64,000 nucleotides of DNA from NCBI GenBank assembly GCA_009379845.1, contig WHSZ01000001.1, positions 1-64,000 of the forward strand. The letters run 5' to 3'. Shown here in pieces: positions 44,549 through 54,650 of this stretch. The position numbers and the translations under genes were made by a program. Each line of letters starts with the position of its first letter. Position 1 is the stretch's first letter. Source of the stretch: Pseudonocardiaceae bacterium. GTDB taxonomy: Bacteria > Actinomycetota > Actinomycetes > Mycobacteriales > Pseudonocardiaceae. The notes below the pieces were generated by a model. That model worked only from the letters and a program-made list of their open reading frames with translations, did no database searches and was not told where the DNA came from.

Positions 44549-44684
44549 ACTCGCCCAAACGAACCGGATCGCCGCCCTATTCCACGCAGCGGGTACGCTC
44601 GCTCACCCACCGCGTGCGTCAAAACCCATTATGGATGCATATTGCGGGCGGGGTGGGCGGGGCTTGAACGGGGGGCGAGTGAGG

Positions 44685-47600
44685 CTAGACGTTGCGGCGG
44701 TACTGGCCGCCCACTTCGAAGAACGCTTCGGTGATCTGGCCGAGTGAGCATACCCGCGCCGCGTCCATCAAGACCCCGAAGACGTTCTCGCCCGCCGTGG
44801 CGGCGTCCTGGAGGCGGCGCAGCGCCTGCCGCGCTTCGGTGTCGTTGCGCCGCTGGAACTCCGCGAGGCGATCGAGCTGGGAGGCCTTCTCCTGCTCGGT
44901 GGCCCTTGCCAACTCAACCTCGACCTCGTCGGCGCCCTCGTGCGGGTTACGAAAGATGTTCACGCCGACGATCGGCAACGAGCCGTCGTGCTTCTGCCGC
45001 TCGTAGGCCATCGACTCGTCCTGGATCTTGCCCCGCTGGTAGCCGGTCTCCATCGCGCCGAGCACGCCACCGCGCTCGGAGATCCGATCGAACTCGGTGA
45101 GCACCGCCTCCTCCACAAGGTCGGTGAGCTCGTCGATGATGAACGAGCCCTGCAGGGGGTTCTCGTTCTTGGCCAGCCCCCACTCCTTGTTGATGATCAT
45201 CTGAATGGCCAGCGCGCGGCGCACCGAACCCTCGCTCGGCGTGGTGATCGCCTCGTCGAAAGCGTTGGTGTGCAAGGAGTTCGCGTTGTCGTACAGCGCG
45301 CACAGCGCCTGAAGCGTGGTGCGGATGTCGTTGAAGCTCATCTCCTGCGCGTGCAGCGAGCGCCCGGAGGTCTGCACGTGATACTTGAGCTTCTGGGAGC
45401 GCTCGTTCCCGCCGTACCGCTCCTTCATGGCGATCGCCCAGATCCGGCGCGCCACCCTGCCGATTACCGTGTACTCGGCGTCCATCCCGTTGGAGAAGAA
45501 GAACGACAGGTTCGGCACGAACTCGTCGATATCCATGCCACGGGCCAGGTAGGACTCCACATAGGTGAACCCGTTGGCCAGCGTGAAAGCCAGCTGGCTG
45601 ATCGGGTTCGCCCCCGCTTCGGCGATGTGATAGCCGGAAATGGATACCGAGTAGAAGTTCCGCACACCGTGCTGGATGAACCATTCCTGGATGTCGGCCA
45701 TCATCCGCAGCGAGAACTCGGTGGAGAAAATGCAGGTGTTCTGCCCCTGGTCCTCCTTGAGGATGTCCGCCTGCACGGTGCCACGGACGTTCCGCAGCGC
45801 CCACTCGCGCAGCTCGGCCGCCTCTGCCTCGCTGGGCGCGCGACCGTGCTTCTCCCGGAACGCGTCGAATTGCTGATCGATGGCGGTGTTCAGGAAGAAC
45901 GCGAGAATCGTGGGGGCCGGCCCGTTGATCGTCATCGACACCGAGGTCGCCGGCGAGGTGAGGTCGAACCCGTCGTAGAGCGCCTTCATGTCGTCCAGCG
46001 TCGCGATGGAGACACCCGAGGTGCCGACCTTGCCGTAGATGTCGGGGCGGGTGTCCGGATCGGAGCCGTACAGGGTGACCGAGTCGAACGCGGTGGACAG
46101 CCTGGTCGCCGCACTGCCCTCGGACAGATACTTGAAGCGGCGGTTGGTGCGGAACGGATCGCCCTCCCCTGCGAACATCCGAGCCGGATCCTCCCCTTCC
46201 CGCTTGAACGGGAAGACCCCCGCGGTGTAAGGGAAGCCGCCCGGCAGGTTCTCGTTGCGCAGGAACCGAACGAGCTCACCATCGTCCACGTAACGCGGCA
46301 GCGCCACCCGGGGAACCCGGTTGCCGGACAGCGTTTCCCGCCACAGCTGGGTGTGCAGTTCCTTGTCCCTGACCCGGAAGACAAGCTCCTCGGCGCGGTA
46401 CTGCTCCACAGTGGACGGCCAGTCATCGAGCAGCCGCTGAACCGAGTCATCCACCGTGGACTCCGCGGAGCGCAGCAGCTCCTCGACCGGTTCGGTGTCC
46501 GCGCCAGCGGCGGCCAGCGCGTCGCGCGCGGCGGCGAACTGCTGGCGCTTGCGTACCGCGTCGACCTGCGCGGTGGTCTTGGCGTGATACGAGCGCACGG
46601 TGTCCGCGATATCGGCGAGGTAGCGCGCCCGGCTGGACGGGATCACCGTCGCGGCCGTGGTGGACACCTTGCCCTCGACCGGGGCGAGCTGCCCGGCCGA
46701 GGTGGACAGCCCGCGCTCGGCCAGCACATCCCGCACGAACTGGTACAGCGCGGTCACGCCGTCGTCGTTGAACGTCGCCGCGCTGGTGCCGAACACCGGC
46801 ATGTCCTCCCACGAGGCGCCGAACTCCTCGCGGTTGCGCAGCAGCTGCCGGGAGACGTCCCGGCGCGCGTCTTCGGCGCCACGACGCTCGAACTTGTTGA
46901 TCGCCACCGCCTCGGCGAAATCCAGCATGCCGATCTTTTCCAGCTGAGAGGCGGCGCCGAACTCCGGAGTCATCACGTACAGCGGCACATCGACGTGGTC
47001 AACGACGCCGGCATCACCCTGCCCGATACCGGGTGTTTCCACCACGACGAGGTCGTAGCCGGCCGCTTTGCACGCCAGGATCGTGTCATCAAGGGCGGCG
47101 GGGATCTCCCCGCTGGCCGACCTCATGGCCATGGAGCGGAAGAACACGCTCGCACCGTCCAGGCAGTTCATCCGGATCCGGTCGCCGAGCAACGCGCCGC
47201 CGCCGCGCCGGCGGGTGGGGTCCACCGCGATCACCGCGATGCGAAGCTTGTCCTCCTGGTCGAGCCGGAACCGCCGCACCAGCTCGTCGGTGAGCGAGGA
47301 CTTGCCTGAGCCGCCGGTGCCGGTGATGCCGAGTACCGGAACGGTCCGCCGGCCGGCCGCGTCAGCGATCGCCGCACGCCAGTCCTCGCCCAGGGTCCCG
47401 CCTTCGAGCTGAGTGATCACCCGGGCAAGGGCGGGCACCTCGCCGTGCAGCAAGTCCTCGACGGAACTCGGCGCCCGTGCCGCGAGATCCTCGTCGCAGT
47501 CCTTGATCATCAAGTTGATCATGCCGGGCAGGCCCATCTCGTGGCCGTCGTCCGGCGAGAAGATCCGCGCCACGCCGCGGGAGTGCAGCAGCTCGATCTC

Positions 47601-47921
47601 CTCGCGCACGATCACGCCACCACCGCCGCCGTACACCTTGACGTGCCCACCGCCACGCTGACCGAGCAGCTCCACCAGGTAGCTGAAGTACTCGACGTGA
47701 CCGCCCTGATAGGCGCTCACCGCGACCCCGTGCGCGTCCTCGGCGATCGCCGCGGTTACCACCTCGTCGACCGAACGGTTGTGCCCCAGGTGAATGACTT
47801 CCGCACCCTGCGACTGCAGGATGCGGCGCATGATGTTGATCGACGCGTCGTGACCGTCGAACAGGCTCGAGGAGGTGACGAACCGGATCGGATTCGCCGG
47901 GCGGTACAGCTCAGCACTCAT
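44685..47921 (-). CDS. icmF: Fused isobutyryl-CoA mutase IcmF
   Basis: This 1078-residue adenosylcobalamin enzyme has three parts. An N-terminal B12-binding domain (residues 1-140) has the base-off motif DGHDAS at 22-27 and VKVYGGGGGV. A MeaB-like G-protein chaperone has P-loop GTGGSGKSS (201-209) and VVVETPGIGQGD. The mutase TIM barrel occupies about residue 560 to the end (DSVTLYGSDPDTRPDIYGKVG, AQEMSFNDIRTTLQAL). It interconverts isobutyryl-CoA and butyryl-CoA, or related acyl-CoAs. Fusion of the chaperone and mutase is characteristic of IcmF rather than methylmalonyl-CoA mutase. Confidence 0.96.
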   Translation of the reverse strand: MSAELYRPANPIRFVTSSSLFDGHDASINIMRRILQSQGAEVIHLGHNRSVDEVVTAAIAEDAHGVAVSAYQGGHVEYFSYLVELLGQRGGGHVKVYGGGGGVIVREEIELLHSRGVARIFSPDDGHEMGLPGMINLMIKDCDEDLAARAPSSVEDLLHGEVPALARVITQLEGGTLGEDWRAAIADAAGRRTVPVLGITGTGGSGKSSLTDELVRRFRLDQEDKLRIAVIAVDPTRRRGGGALLGDRIRMNCLDGASVFFRSMAMRSASGEIPAALDDTILACKAAGYDLVVVETPGIGQGDAGVVDHVDVPLYVMTPEFGAASQLEKIGMLDFAEAVAINKFERRGAEDARRDVSRQLLRNREEFGASWEDMPVFGTSAATFNDDGVTALYQFVRDVLAERGLSTSAGQLAPVEGKVSTTAATVIPSSRARYLADIADTVRSYHAKTTAQVDAVRKRQQFAAARDALAAAGADTEPVEELLRSAESTVDDSVQRLLDDWPSTVEQYRAEELVFRVRDKELHTQLWRETLSGNRVPRVALPRYVDDGELVRFLRNENLPGGFPYTAGVFPFKREGEDPARMFAGEGDPFRTNRRFKYLSEGSAATRLSTAFDSVTLYGSDPDTRPDIYGKVGTSGVSIATLDDMKALYDGFDLTSPATSVSMTINGPAPTILAFFLNTAIDQQFDAFREKHGRAPSEAEAAELREWALRNVRGTVQADILKEDQGQNTCIFSTEFSLRMMADIQEWFIQHGVRNFYSVSISGYHIAEAGANPISQLAFTLANGFTYVESYLARGMDIDEFVPNLSFFFSNGMDAEYTVIGRVARRIWAIAMKERYGGNERSQKLKYHVQTSGRSLHAQEMSFNDIRTTLQALCALYDNANSLHTNAFDEAITTPSEGSVRRALAIQMIINKEWGLAKNENPLQGSFIIDELTDLVEEAVLTEFDRISERGGVLGAMETGYQRGKIQDESMAYERQKHDGSLPIVGVNIFRNPHEGADEVEVELARATEQEKASQLDRLAEFQRRNDTEARQALRRLQDAATAGENVFGVLMDAARVCSLGQITEAFFEVGGQYRRNV

Positions 47922-48000
47922 GCACCCAAAATACTTGGACTTCCTACTATCGGAAAGCCCATGTCAGGTGACGCCGGTCTCTGCGAAACAGCTGGTGCGG

Positions 48001-48639
48001 CTATCGCGGCGCGGGACCGCCAGGACGGGGTTGGCCAGCCGACCGTGCGGCGATCCACTGCCGCATGGCGTACTCGACCAACGTGATCAGCGCCTGCTTG
48101 GTGGACTCCCGCTCCCGGGCGTCACACCGCACGATCGGCACGGACTGGTCGACCGACATGGCTTCGCGAACGTCCTCGACGTTGTGGTGCAACACCCCGT
48201 CGAACGTGTTCAGCCCGACGATGTAGGGCAGTCCACGGTCTTCGAAGAAGTCCACCGGGGAGAACGAATCGGCCAGTCGGCGCGTGTCGGCCAGCACTAC
48301 CGCTCCGATAGCGCCACGGACCAGGTCGTCCCACATGAACCAGAACCGCTGCTGACCCGGCGTACCGAACAGGTACAGGATCAGGTCGGTATCCAGCGAC
48401 ACCCGCCCGAAGTCCATCGCCACCGTGGTGGTGGCCTTGTTCGGCGTCGCGGCAAGGTCGTCGACGCCGGTGCTGGCATCGGTCATCATCGCTTCGGTGG
48501 TCAGCGGCACGATCTCCGACACTGAGCCGACGAAAGTGGTCTTACCCGCTCCGAATCCACCAGCCACGACGATTTTCGCCGAGGTCATGGTTGGTGCCGC
48601 AGTAGCCTGCTGCGGTGCTCTATAGCCGACGGAGTCCAC
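48001..48639 (-). CDS. cvnD: Conservon GTPase CvnD-like ATP/GTP-binding protein
   Basis: The 212-residue Ras-like small GTPase has P-loop GGFGAGKTT, switch region STGVDD, G3 motif LFGTPGQQRFWFMW and an altered G4 (GLNTFDG, with Asn-x-x-Asp). CvnD proteins associate at the membrane with the kinase CvnA and its roadblock partner CvnB. It overlaps cvnC by 20 bases. The downstream icmF gene, whose start lies 79 bases away, is on the same strand. Confidence 0.93.
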   Translation of the reverse strand: MDSVGYRAPQQATAAPTMTSAKIVVAGGFGAGKTTFVGSVSEIVPLTTEAMMTDASTGVDDLAATPNKATTTVAMDFGRVSLDTDLILYLFGTPGQQRFWFMWDDLVRGAIGAVVLADTRRLADSFSPVDFFEDRGLPYIVGLNTFDGVLHHNVEDVREAMSVDQSVPIVRCDARERESTKQALITLVEYAMRQWIAARSAGQPRPGGPAPR

Positions 48640-49366
48640 TCAAAACCCTTTCCATCAACGTCAGTCGTGCTTCGGCACCATCGTCGGAGACGTTTTGGTG
48701 CACATTCACCAGCCCCATGTCAGCCACGTCGCTGATCAACACCCGCACGACACCGAGCGGGACGCCGAGCAGCGCCGCCACTTCAGCGACCGAACGCGGC
48801 TGACGACATATGTCGACCATCGACCGGTGCTCCACCTGGAGCTGGCCGATATCGGCGAACGCACGCTCGGTGCTGGAAACCAGCGTTTCCAACTCGAGCG
48901 CGTAGTTGGCCTTGGTGCGACCACCTGTCCAGGCGTAGGGGCGAACAATAGCGGCTTCGCCCTCGCCGTAGTACAGGCCATCCAGTTCGAGCTCGTCTGC
49001 TTCGTCTGCTTCCTGTGACCCGTCCGGCCACGCCGGTTCCGGTGACCGCTCGGGCCACGCGGGTTCCGGTGGCTGGTCCGGCCACGCGGGTTCGTCCGAT
49101 TCGGCAAACGTGCCCGCGACTTCCTCCGGTGGGGGCGGTGACTCCGGAGGCACGTCCTGATCTTTGTTCTTTTTGTCTTTTTTGTCTTTTCTGCGTCGCC
49201 TGCGACCCCGGCCGCTGTCCAGCGTGAGGCTGTTCAAGACGTCGGCGAACGAAACGTCCTCGTCCGTGTCACGAGCGGGTTGATCGGGAGGGCGACCCTC
49301 CCCGGACCGCCGAGGCGAGCCTCCCGTTCCCGGTCCCTCCCCAGGGAACCCGGAATCTGTGCTCAT
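48620..49366 (-). CDS. cvnC: Conservon DUF742 protein CvnC-like
   Basis: The 248-residue protein has an acidic and basic low-complexity N-terminal half with a lysine-rich stretch KDKKDKKNKDQD and three 9-residue repeats EPAWPxxxP (encoded at 49023-49103). It is followed by the DUF742 core VRPYAWTGGRTKANYALELETLVS and the winged-helix region CRQPRSVAEVAALLGVPLGVVRVLISDVADMGLV. It is a putative DNA- or partner-binding component of the conservon. The stop of cvnB lies 7 bases upstream. Confidence 0.9.
   Translation of the reverse strand: MSTDSGFPGEGPGTGGSPRRSGEGRPPDQPARDTDEDVSFADVLNSLTLDSGRGRRRRRKDKKDKKNKDQDVPPESPPPPEEVAGTFAESDEPAWPDQPPEPAWPERSPEPAWPDGSQEADEADELELDGLYYGEGEAAIVRPYAWTGGRTKANYALELETLVSSTERAFADIGQLQVEHRSMVDICRQPRSVAEVAALLGVPLGVVRVLISDVADMGLVNVHQNVSDDGAEARLTLMERVLSGLRRL
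49023..49103 (-). repeat. 27-bp tandem repeats within the cvnC gene
   Basis: Three units of 27 bases, each containing GGCCACGC followed by GGTTC, encode the repeated 9-residue PEPAWPxxS segment of the N-terminal region. The last unit is diverged at its end. Confidence 0.6.
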
Positions 49367-49373
49367 AACGGCC

Positions 49374-49814
49374 TCACACCGGCTCTCCGATCAGCGAGTT
49401 GCCCGCGCCCTGCAGTTGCGCACGCAGTTCCGGCGTGAGGATCTGCCCGACGCGGTCGACAAGGAGTGTCATCTCGTAAGCCACCTGTCCAATGTCGCAG
49501 TTCGGTGCCGCGAGCACGGCGAGACAGGACCCGTCACTGATGGACATAAGCACCATCATGCCGAGTTCCATCTCGACCACGGTCTCGGTCACCGATCCGG
49601 CCTCGAAACACCTTGCCGCACCTTGGGTCAGGCTGACCAGACCCGAAGCCACAGCCGCTAGCTGATCGGCCCGATCCAACGGCAACCTGGCGGATGAGGT
49701 CAGCAACAACCCATCCGCGGACACCACCACGGCGTGTGCCACGCCCGGGGTGCGCTCAGCGAACTCGTTGACAAGCCACCCGAACTGATTCGGTTGGGCC
49801 TGCTGCGAACTCAT
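49374..49814 (-). CDS. cvnB: Roadblock/LC7 domain protein CvnB-like
   Basis: The 146-residue roadblock/LC7 protein has FGWLVNEFAERTPGVAHAVVVSADGLLL, then LDRADQLAAVASGLVSLTQGAARCF and the late strand LMSISDGSCLAVLAAPNCDIGQVAYEMTLLVD. CvnB proteins act as a GTPase-regulating scaffold with CvnD and CvnA. Its ATG directly abuts the cvnA stop codon, so translation is coupled. Confidence 0.95.
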   Translation of the reverse strand: MSSQQAQPNQFGWLVNEFAERTPGVAHAVVVSADGLLLTSSARLPLDRADQLAAVASGLVSLTQGAARCFEAGSVTETVVEMELGMMVLMSISDGSCLAVLAAPNCDIGQVAYEMTLLVDRVGQILTPELRAQLQGAGNSLIGEPV

Positions 49815-52800
49815 TCAGCCTCCAGATTCCTCATCGTTGCCTCCAGGCTGCTGGGCCAAGTAATGGCGCCCGCGGCGAATTCCTTGCTGGAAGCTACTCA
49901 GTCGACCTCGTACGTTCTGTGCATCTTGTTCGGTTCGGACCGCGGCGGACGTGCCCTGCACGGACTCGGCCGCCGCACTGCCGGGCAGCAGTTGTTCACC
50001 CCGGACCCTTCTCGGGAGTCCGGACGCGGTGAAGCTGGACGGGGCGGATTGGGATACCGATTCCACTGCCCGCCAGCCGGCGTCCGCGGCGAAGCTCCAC
50101 TCTTCTTCGCTCGCGGGTGCCCCCAACGTGCCCGTCATGGAGTCGCCGGAGGGCGACTGAGACGTGTGCGAAGCGGGCGCGGGTTGCGCGTCGGCCTGCT
50201 CCGCGGTCGGCCAGGCAGCCGTGGTGAACCGGGTGCCCGTGTCCGAGGTTTCGGTGGATTCGTGCCGCGCCGAGGTGGGCGGGTGGTCCGTGGGGGGCGG
50301 CGGTGTCACCGGCTGCTCGGCTGCCGAACGAGTCCGGCCGAGGGCACCGAGCTGTCCGGGCGTTCCTGGCTGGCCGGGCTGAGCGCCGGGCTGTTCGGGC
50401 GTTCCAGGCTGTTCGGGCTGTTCGGGCTGGAACACCGATCCCGCGTCCGGCTGCCGGGACTGCTCCGGCCGCGCGTGCTTGCTTTCTCCTCGGCCCCGGC
50501 TCACTCCCTGCTGGAAGCTGCTCAGCCGGCCCCGCACATCCTGCGCGTTGCGTCGGGGCAGGCCGGAAGGACCTTCGCTGCCGGCTGCCTCCGTCGCTGT
50601 CTCGGCGGACGACGCGGACGACGCGCTGGCCGTGCCGGGCATGAGCTTCTCACCGCGCACCCGCCGGGGCAGCCCCGCGGGTGTGTAGCTGGACGGTGCG
50701 GACCGGGAGACCGATTCGACGGTCTGCCAGCCGGCGTCCGCCGCGAAGCTCCACTGCCCGGTGCTGGTCGCGGTGGTGGCCGGGTCCCGGCCGGCCGGCG
50801 CTTCATCGGGCTGCACCGTGGTGTTGCCGCGAAACCACGCGGAGAGCATCTCGTCGAAGATCGGGGTGGACTCCGGCGAGGTTCTGGCCGGCTCGGGCTT
50901 CGGTGCGGCCGCCTGCCCGGCGCTTGACCGTGTCGTGGTGGCCCACCAGTCACTCAATGCCGAGCTCTGCGCCGGGTCGTGCTCGGCGCCCTGGTCGCCG
51001 GATCGACCTTCCGGGGCCGCCGTGGCGCCGGCGCCCGCCGCCGTCTCCTGGAGGGCGCCCTCGGCTGGCCCAGCGTGCTCGGTGGTCCGAGTCTGCTCGG
51101 GCCCGGTGGTCGGGGTCGGCTCTGGCTCTGCGGCCGCGTCGTCCGGATCGGTGTCCGATATCGGGCTGAACAGGTCGGTGCCGGATGGATTGTCGTCATC
51201 CACCCTGCGCGGGCGGTCGCCGAATCCCGCCGGCGCTCCCTGCTCCGCCGATTCGTCTCCGGGCGAGGGCTCCCCGTGCAGCGCGTCCGGCTCCCGCTGC
51301 CCGCCCTGGGCGGGCTCCGGCACCCCCTGCTGCCCGCTCATGATGTCGGACAGCGCGCCGTGGCGCAGAGTCCCGTTGACGGAACGATTCCGGCGCGGCA
51401 ATTCGCCCGGCTTGGCCGGCGGCCTCGTCTGGCTGGGGATCGGCGGGGTGCTGCCGCCGGCCGGGCCCGGCCCCGGCCCCCCGGAGCCGCTCTCCTGGGT
51501 GGCCTTCGACTGACCGGAAGACGTGACGACCAGCTCCGCGGGGATGATCACGGTGGCCCGCACGCCCGCGATGTCCTTGCCGCCGTGCAGCTGGACGCGG
51601 ATGTCGTGCCTGCTGGCCAACCGGCCGACCACGAACAGACCCATTCGCCGGGAGCTGAGCGTGTCCACGTCACCCGCGGACGCCAACCGCTCGTTCGCCT
51701 CGGCCACCTCGTCCGAGCTCATCCCGATGCCCTGGTCGAGCACGTCGACGGAAACGGAGCCGTCCTCCGACAACCGGCTGGACACGGTGACCTTCGTTTC
51801 CGGAGCGGAGAACGCGGTGGCGTTGTCCAGCAGCTCCGCGACCAGCCGCATCAGATCGCTGCCGGCGTAGCCGACGATCATCACCGACGGCGGCGGCTGC
51901 ACCGTGACCCGCTGGTACTGCTCGATCTCCGAGACCGCGGCGCGCAGCAGATCGGACACCGCGACCGGCTGGCCAGATCGGCGGCCCGGCTCGCTGCCGG
52001 AGAGCACCATCAGGTTCTCGTTGTTCCGGCGCATCCGGGTGGCGAGGTGGTCGAGCTGGAACAAGGTGGACAGCTGCTCGGAGTCCTCCTCGTCCCGTTC
52101 CAGCTGCTCGATCAGCTGCAGCTGACGTTGCACCAGGCTCTGGCTGCGCCGGGAGAGGTTGACGAACACGCTGCTGTACCCGCTGCGCATGGTGGACTGC
52201 TCGATCGCCAACCGCAGCGCCTGCCGGTGCAGCGTGTCGAACGCCCGCGCCACCTGACCAACCTCGTCCTTGGTGTGCACCGCGACCGGCGCCACGTTGT
52301 CGTCCACCCGCTGCCCGTCCCGCACACTCTGCACGGCGGACGGCAGCTGAGTGTCCGCGACCTCGAGCGCTCCGCGGCGCAGCAGCCGCAGGGAACGCAG
52401 CAGCTGCCGGGTGATCACGATGACCACGGCGATCGCCAGCACGAACGCGGCGAACAGCAGCACGGCGACCAGACCGGTGGCGTTGCTCGCGGTTTCCTGC
52501 ATCTCGTCCGAGGTCCGCACGAGCTGGTCGCCGACCCTCTTGATCACCTGGTCGGTCCGGTTGATCGCCTGGTCGGACGCGGCCGTCCACTCGGCCGAGG
52601 TGACCTCTGCGAGGACATTGTCGACCGAGCCGCCCTGCTCGCCGAGCACGGTCCGGATCAGCCGGTTGCGGGTTTCCACCTGCGAGCCGGCCACCGTGTT
52701 GTCGTAGTCGCGCACCAGCTCCGCCGATGCCACCGCACGGAACTGGCCGAGCCGGTCGTTCAGCCGCACGTCCGAGGTGCGCAGATCGACCAGGTCGGAA

Positions 52801-53492
52801 AGCGGCATGGTGCCCCGCGCCAGGCCAACACCGAGACGCGCCTTCTGTACCGCGAGCTCTTCCTTGACGACCTCGAGGTCGTGCAACGCGTTGGCGCTGC
52901 CACCGATCGTGCCGTCGCTGGCCCGGGAGATGACCGCCTGATCCAGGTTCAGCAACGCACCCGTGATGTTGGTGTACTGCTTGACCGTCGCCGTCGCGTC
53001 CAGCTGCCCGGCCTCCGCACGGCTACGGATCGACCGCAAGCCGTCCAGCGCACTACGCACGTCGCTGTACCGGCCCTGGATGCGGTCGTCGGCTTCGATG
53101 GCGTTTCCGGCGGATCGGTTCATCGGGGCGATGGAGTTGTCCACGGCATCCCGGCGCTTGCTCAGCTCGGGGGAGCTGATCGGCTGGCTCTGATTGAACA
53201 GCCTGGCCACCTCGTCGCGCTCGCTCTGGACCGCGTCGAGCACCACGCGCAGATCACTGTTGAGAGCGATCAGCCGGTCCACCCGTTCGTATCCGTCGGC
53301 GCGTTCGATCTGGCCACCGAGCGTCGTCACGGCCAGCACGATCGCCATCAACAACGGCACAACGGTGACCGCGGCGAGCTTCGTGGACAGTCCCCAGTCT
53401 CGCCAGTTGAAGAGTGATCGCGATCCGCGGTCGTCGTCCGGCAGTCGCGTTTCCGGCTGCTGAGAAGTTTCGGTTCGTCCTGCCACCGTCAC
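49815..53492 (-). CDS. cvnA: Conservon sensor histidine kinase CvnA-like with nitrate/sulfonate-sensing domain and duplicated C-terminal module
   Basis: The protein has about 1225 residues. A first membrane segment follows LSTKLAAVTVVPLLMAIVLA, and an extracytoplasmic NIT-type helical sensor lies between it and a second membrane segment (VAVLLFAAFVLAIAVVIVI). A HAMP-like linker leads to the H-box LDHLATRMRRNNENLMVL and the ATPase with N-box ELLDNATAF and G-box DQGIGM. The long C-terminal tail is Pro/Gly/Gln-rich and holds two copies of a module with WSFAADAGW, ESVS-SAPSS, GLPRRVRGE and VRGRLSSFQQG. The GTG at 53492 has AAGGAG 8 bases upstream, and an upstream in-frame start at 53612 is less likely. 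Confidence 0.93.
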   Translation of the reverse strand: MTVAGRTETSQQPETRLPDDDRGSRSLFNWRDWGLSTKLAAVTVVPLLMAIVLAVTTLGGQIERADGYERVDRLIALNSDLRVVLDAVQSERDEVARLFNQSQPISSPELSKRRDAVDNSIAPMNRSAGNAIEADDRIQGRYSDVRSALDGLRSIRSRAEAGQLDATATVKQYTNITGALLNLDQAVISRASDGTIGGSANALHDLEVVKEELAVQKARLGVGLARGTMPLSDLVDLRTSDVRLNDRLGQFRAVASAELVRDYDNTVAGSQVETRNRLIRTVLGEQGGSVDNVLAEVTSAEWTAASDQAINRTDQVIKRVGDQLVRTSDEMQETASNATGLVAVLLFAAFVLAIAVVIVITRQLLRSLRLLRRGALEVADTQLPSAVQSVRDGQRVDDNVAPVAVHTKDEVGQVARAFDTLHRQALRLAIEQSTMRSGYSSVFVNLSRRSQSLVQRQLQLIEQLERDEEDSEQLSTLFQLDHLATRMRRNNENLMVLSGSEPGRRSGQPVAVSDLLRAAVSEIEQYQRVTVQPPPSVMIVGYAGSDLMRLVAELLDNATAFSAPETKVTVSSRLSEDGSVSVDVLDQGIGMSSDEVAEANERLASAGDVDTLSSRRMGLFVVGRLASRHDIRVQLHGGKDIAGVRATVIIPAELVVTSSGQSKATQESGSGGPGPGPAGGSTPPIPSQTRPPAKPGELPRRNRSVNGTLRHGALSDIMSGQQGVPEPAQGGQREPDALHGEPSPGDESAEQGAPAGFGDRPRRVDDDNPSGTDLFSPISDTDPDDAAAEPEPTPTTGPEQTRTTEHAGPAEGALQETAAGAGATAAPEGRSGDQGAEHDPAQSSALSDWWATTTRSSAGQAAAPKPEPARTSPESTPIFDEMLSAWFRGNTTVQPDEAPAGRDPATTATSTGQWSFAADAGWQTVESVSRSAPSSYTPAGLPRRVRGEKLMPGTASASSASSAETATEAAGSEGPSGLPRRNAQDVRGRLSSFQQGVSRGRGESKHARPEQSRQPDAGSVFQPEQPEQPGTPEQPGAQPGQPGTPGQLGALGRTRSAAEQPVTPPPPTDHPPTSARHESTETSDTGTRFTTAAWPTAEQADAQPAPASHTSQSPSGDSMTGTLGAPASEEEWSFAADAGWRAVESVSQSAPSSFTASGLPRRVRGEQLLPGSAAAESVQGTSAAVRTEQDAQNVRGRLSSFQQGIRRGRHYLAQQPGGNDEESGG

Positions 53493-54650
53493 GGCAGGGA
53501 CTCCTTTTCCGGCGTTGTCGGTCCCGTGTCCTGGAGCCACATCCGGACTCCTCCTCGCAGGATCGGCCGACGAGTAGTCGAACTGAATGGCTCGTGTCCG
53601 CTGGATTGCCAACGGGCTTGGCGATCCGGAATCTCGGAGGTGGCGGGGGCCGTCGTGCGGCCCGCAAGGTGATTGTGTCGTGTGGGACGTGTCGGGCAGA
53701 AGGGGGCAGCCACGCTGCGGTCGTGGTTACACAGCTTCACTTCGCGCACGCACCTCCTTCGTGCATCGGCCCCGACCCACCCTTGTGTCGACAACGGTTT
53801 CCGCTGCGACGTGCTCACCGTTCGTACCGGCCGTTTCGACCCATAAACGATCAGCGAACGGCGCCGCACATCGCAACATGCGAACTGCAGCGGTGTCGAT
53901 CCTGACCTCAGTCTGCCGACGAAACGTGCAGTTCGGTCCCGGAATCTTACATCAGAAAGGTGATCACGCTTTGCTCTCGGCGTGAGCCAGATGACCTGCG
54001 CATATTGCGCCATGTCGACCGTTTTGACTGCGCCATTTAGTCGAGCTTCCGGAGAGGCTCGCAATTTAACTACGGAGTGAAACCACATCTTTGGCGCTTA
54101 CTCACCCTCTTGGCCCAAGCACATAGGACGGAAACCGAGGCCGCCACACATCTGGTAAAACCGTCGTGAATACTCATTTGGCGCATGGACCAGCGATGCT
54201 CCGTAGCGCCGCTCCGGATCATGACCGCGATCCGGCCACGAATCTGGGGCGAACACCTTGACCAGGGAAGACCGGTTCTTCATGGCAAGCCTCGGTGGTG
54301 GTCGGCGCCCGGTACTTCGGGCGGGGGTCGGTCCGGGCGCCGCCGCCACACGACGCCGATTTCGCTCACGGAGGGTGCCATCAACAGCCACCGAAGCTGC
54401 AAACACCCCACCACTGAGCCATGTGACCAGCGATCTCCACAACTTTCCGTAGTCAGAAGATTCACCGCTAAGTATGAGTGACCCCACCTATTCCGGAATG
54501 GTCGTTTCGACTGCCGCTGAAGACCGGCTGAGCCTGCCTCGGCGGGCCCAAAACGGCTCCCACCTGCGGACGTGGCTACCATGACTGGCTCCACCGCACG
54601 CGCCGTCTTGCCGGACGATCAACACCGGACGAATGCTCTCGGAGGGATGC
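53493..54650. other. Long divergent intergenic region between the conservon and the DUF485 gene
   Basis: No frame here looks like a protein family that can be recognised. Several short open frames on both strands have Arg/Pro-rich, shadow-like composition. The region should contain the promoters of the conservon (minus strand) and of the DUF485-actP pair (plus strand). The stretch 53900-54130 is visibly poorer in G+C. Confidence 0.5.

Noticed and set aside
44940-47309. 789-residue plus-strand frame across icmF
   Set aside because: It is the antisense image of a fully recognised fused mutase.
50979-53417. 812-residue plus-strand frame across the conservon kinase
   Set aside because: Antisense of cvnA. 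Its content is low-complexity and unlike any family.
54098-54487. 129-residue minus-strand frame with EYSRRFYQMCGG, faintly like a GNAT acetyltransferase C-terminus
   Set aside because: Only a short match, no start signal and no upstream acetyltransferase core.
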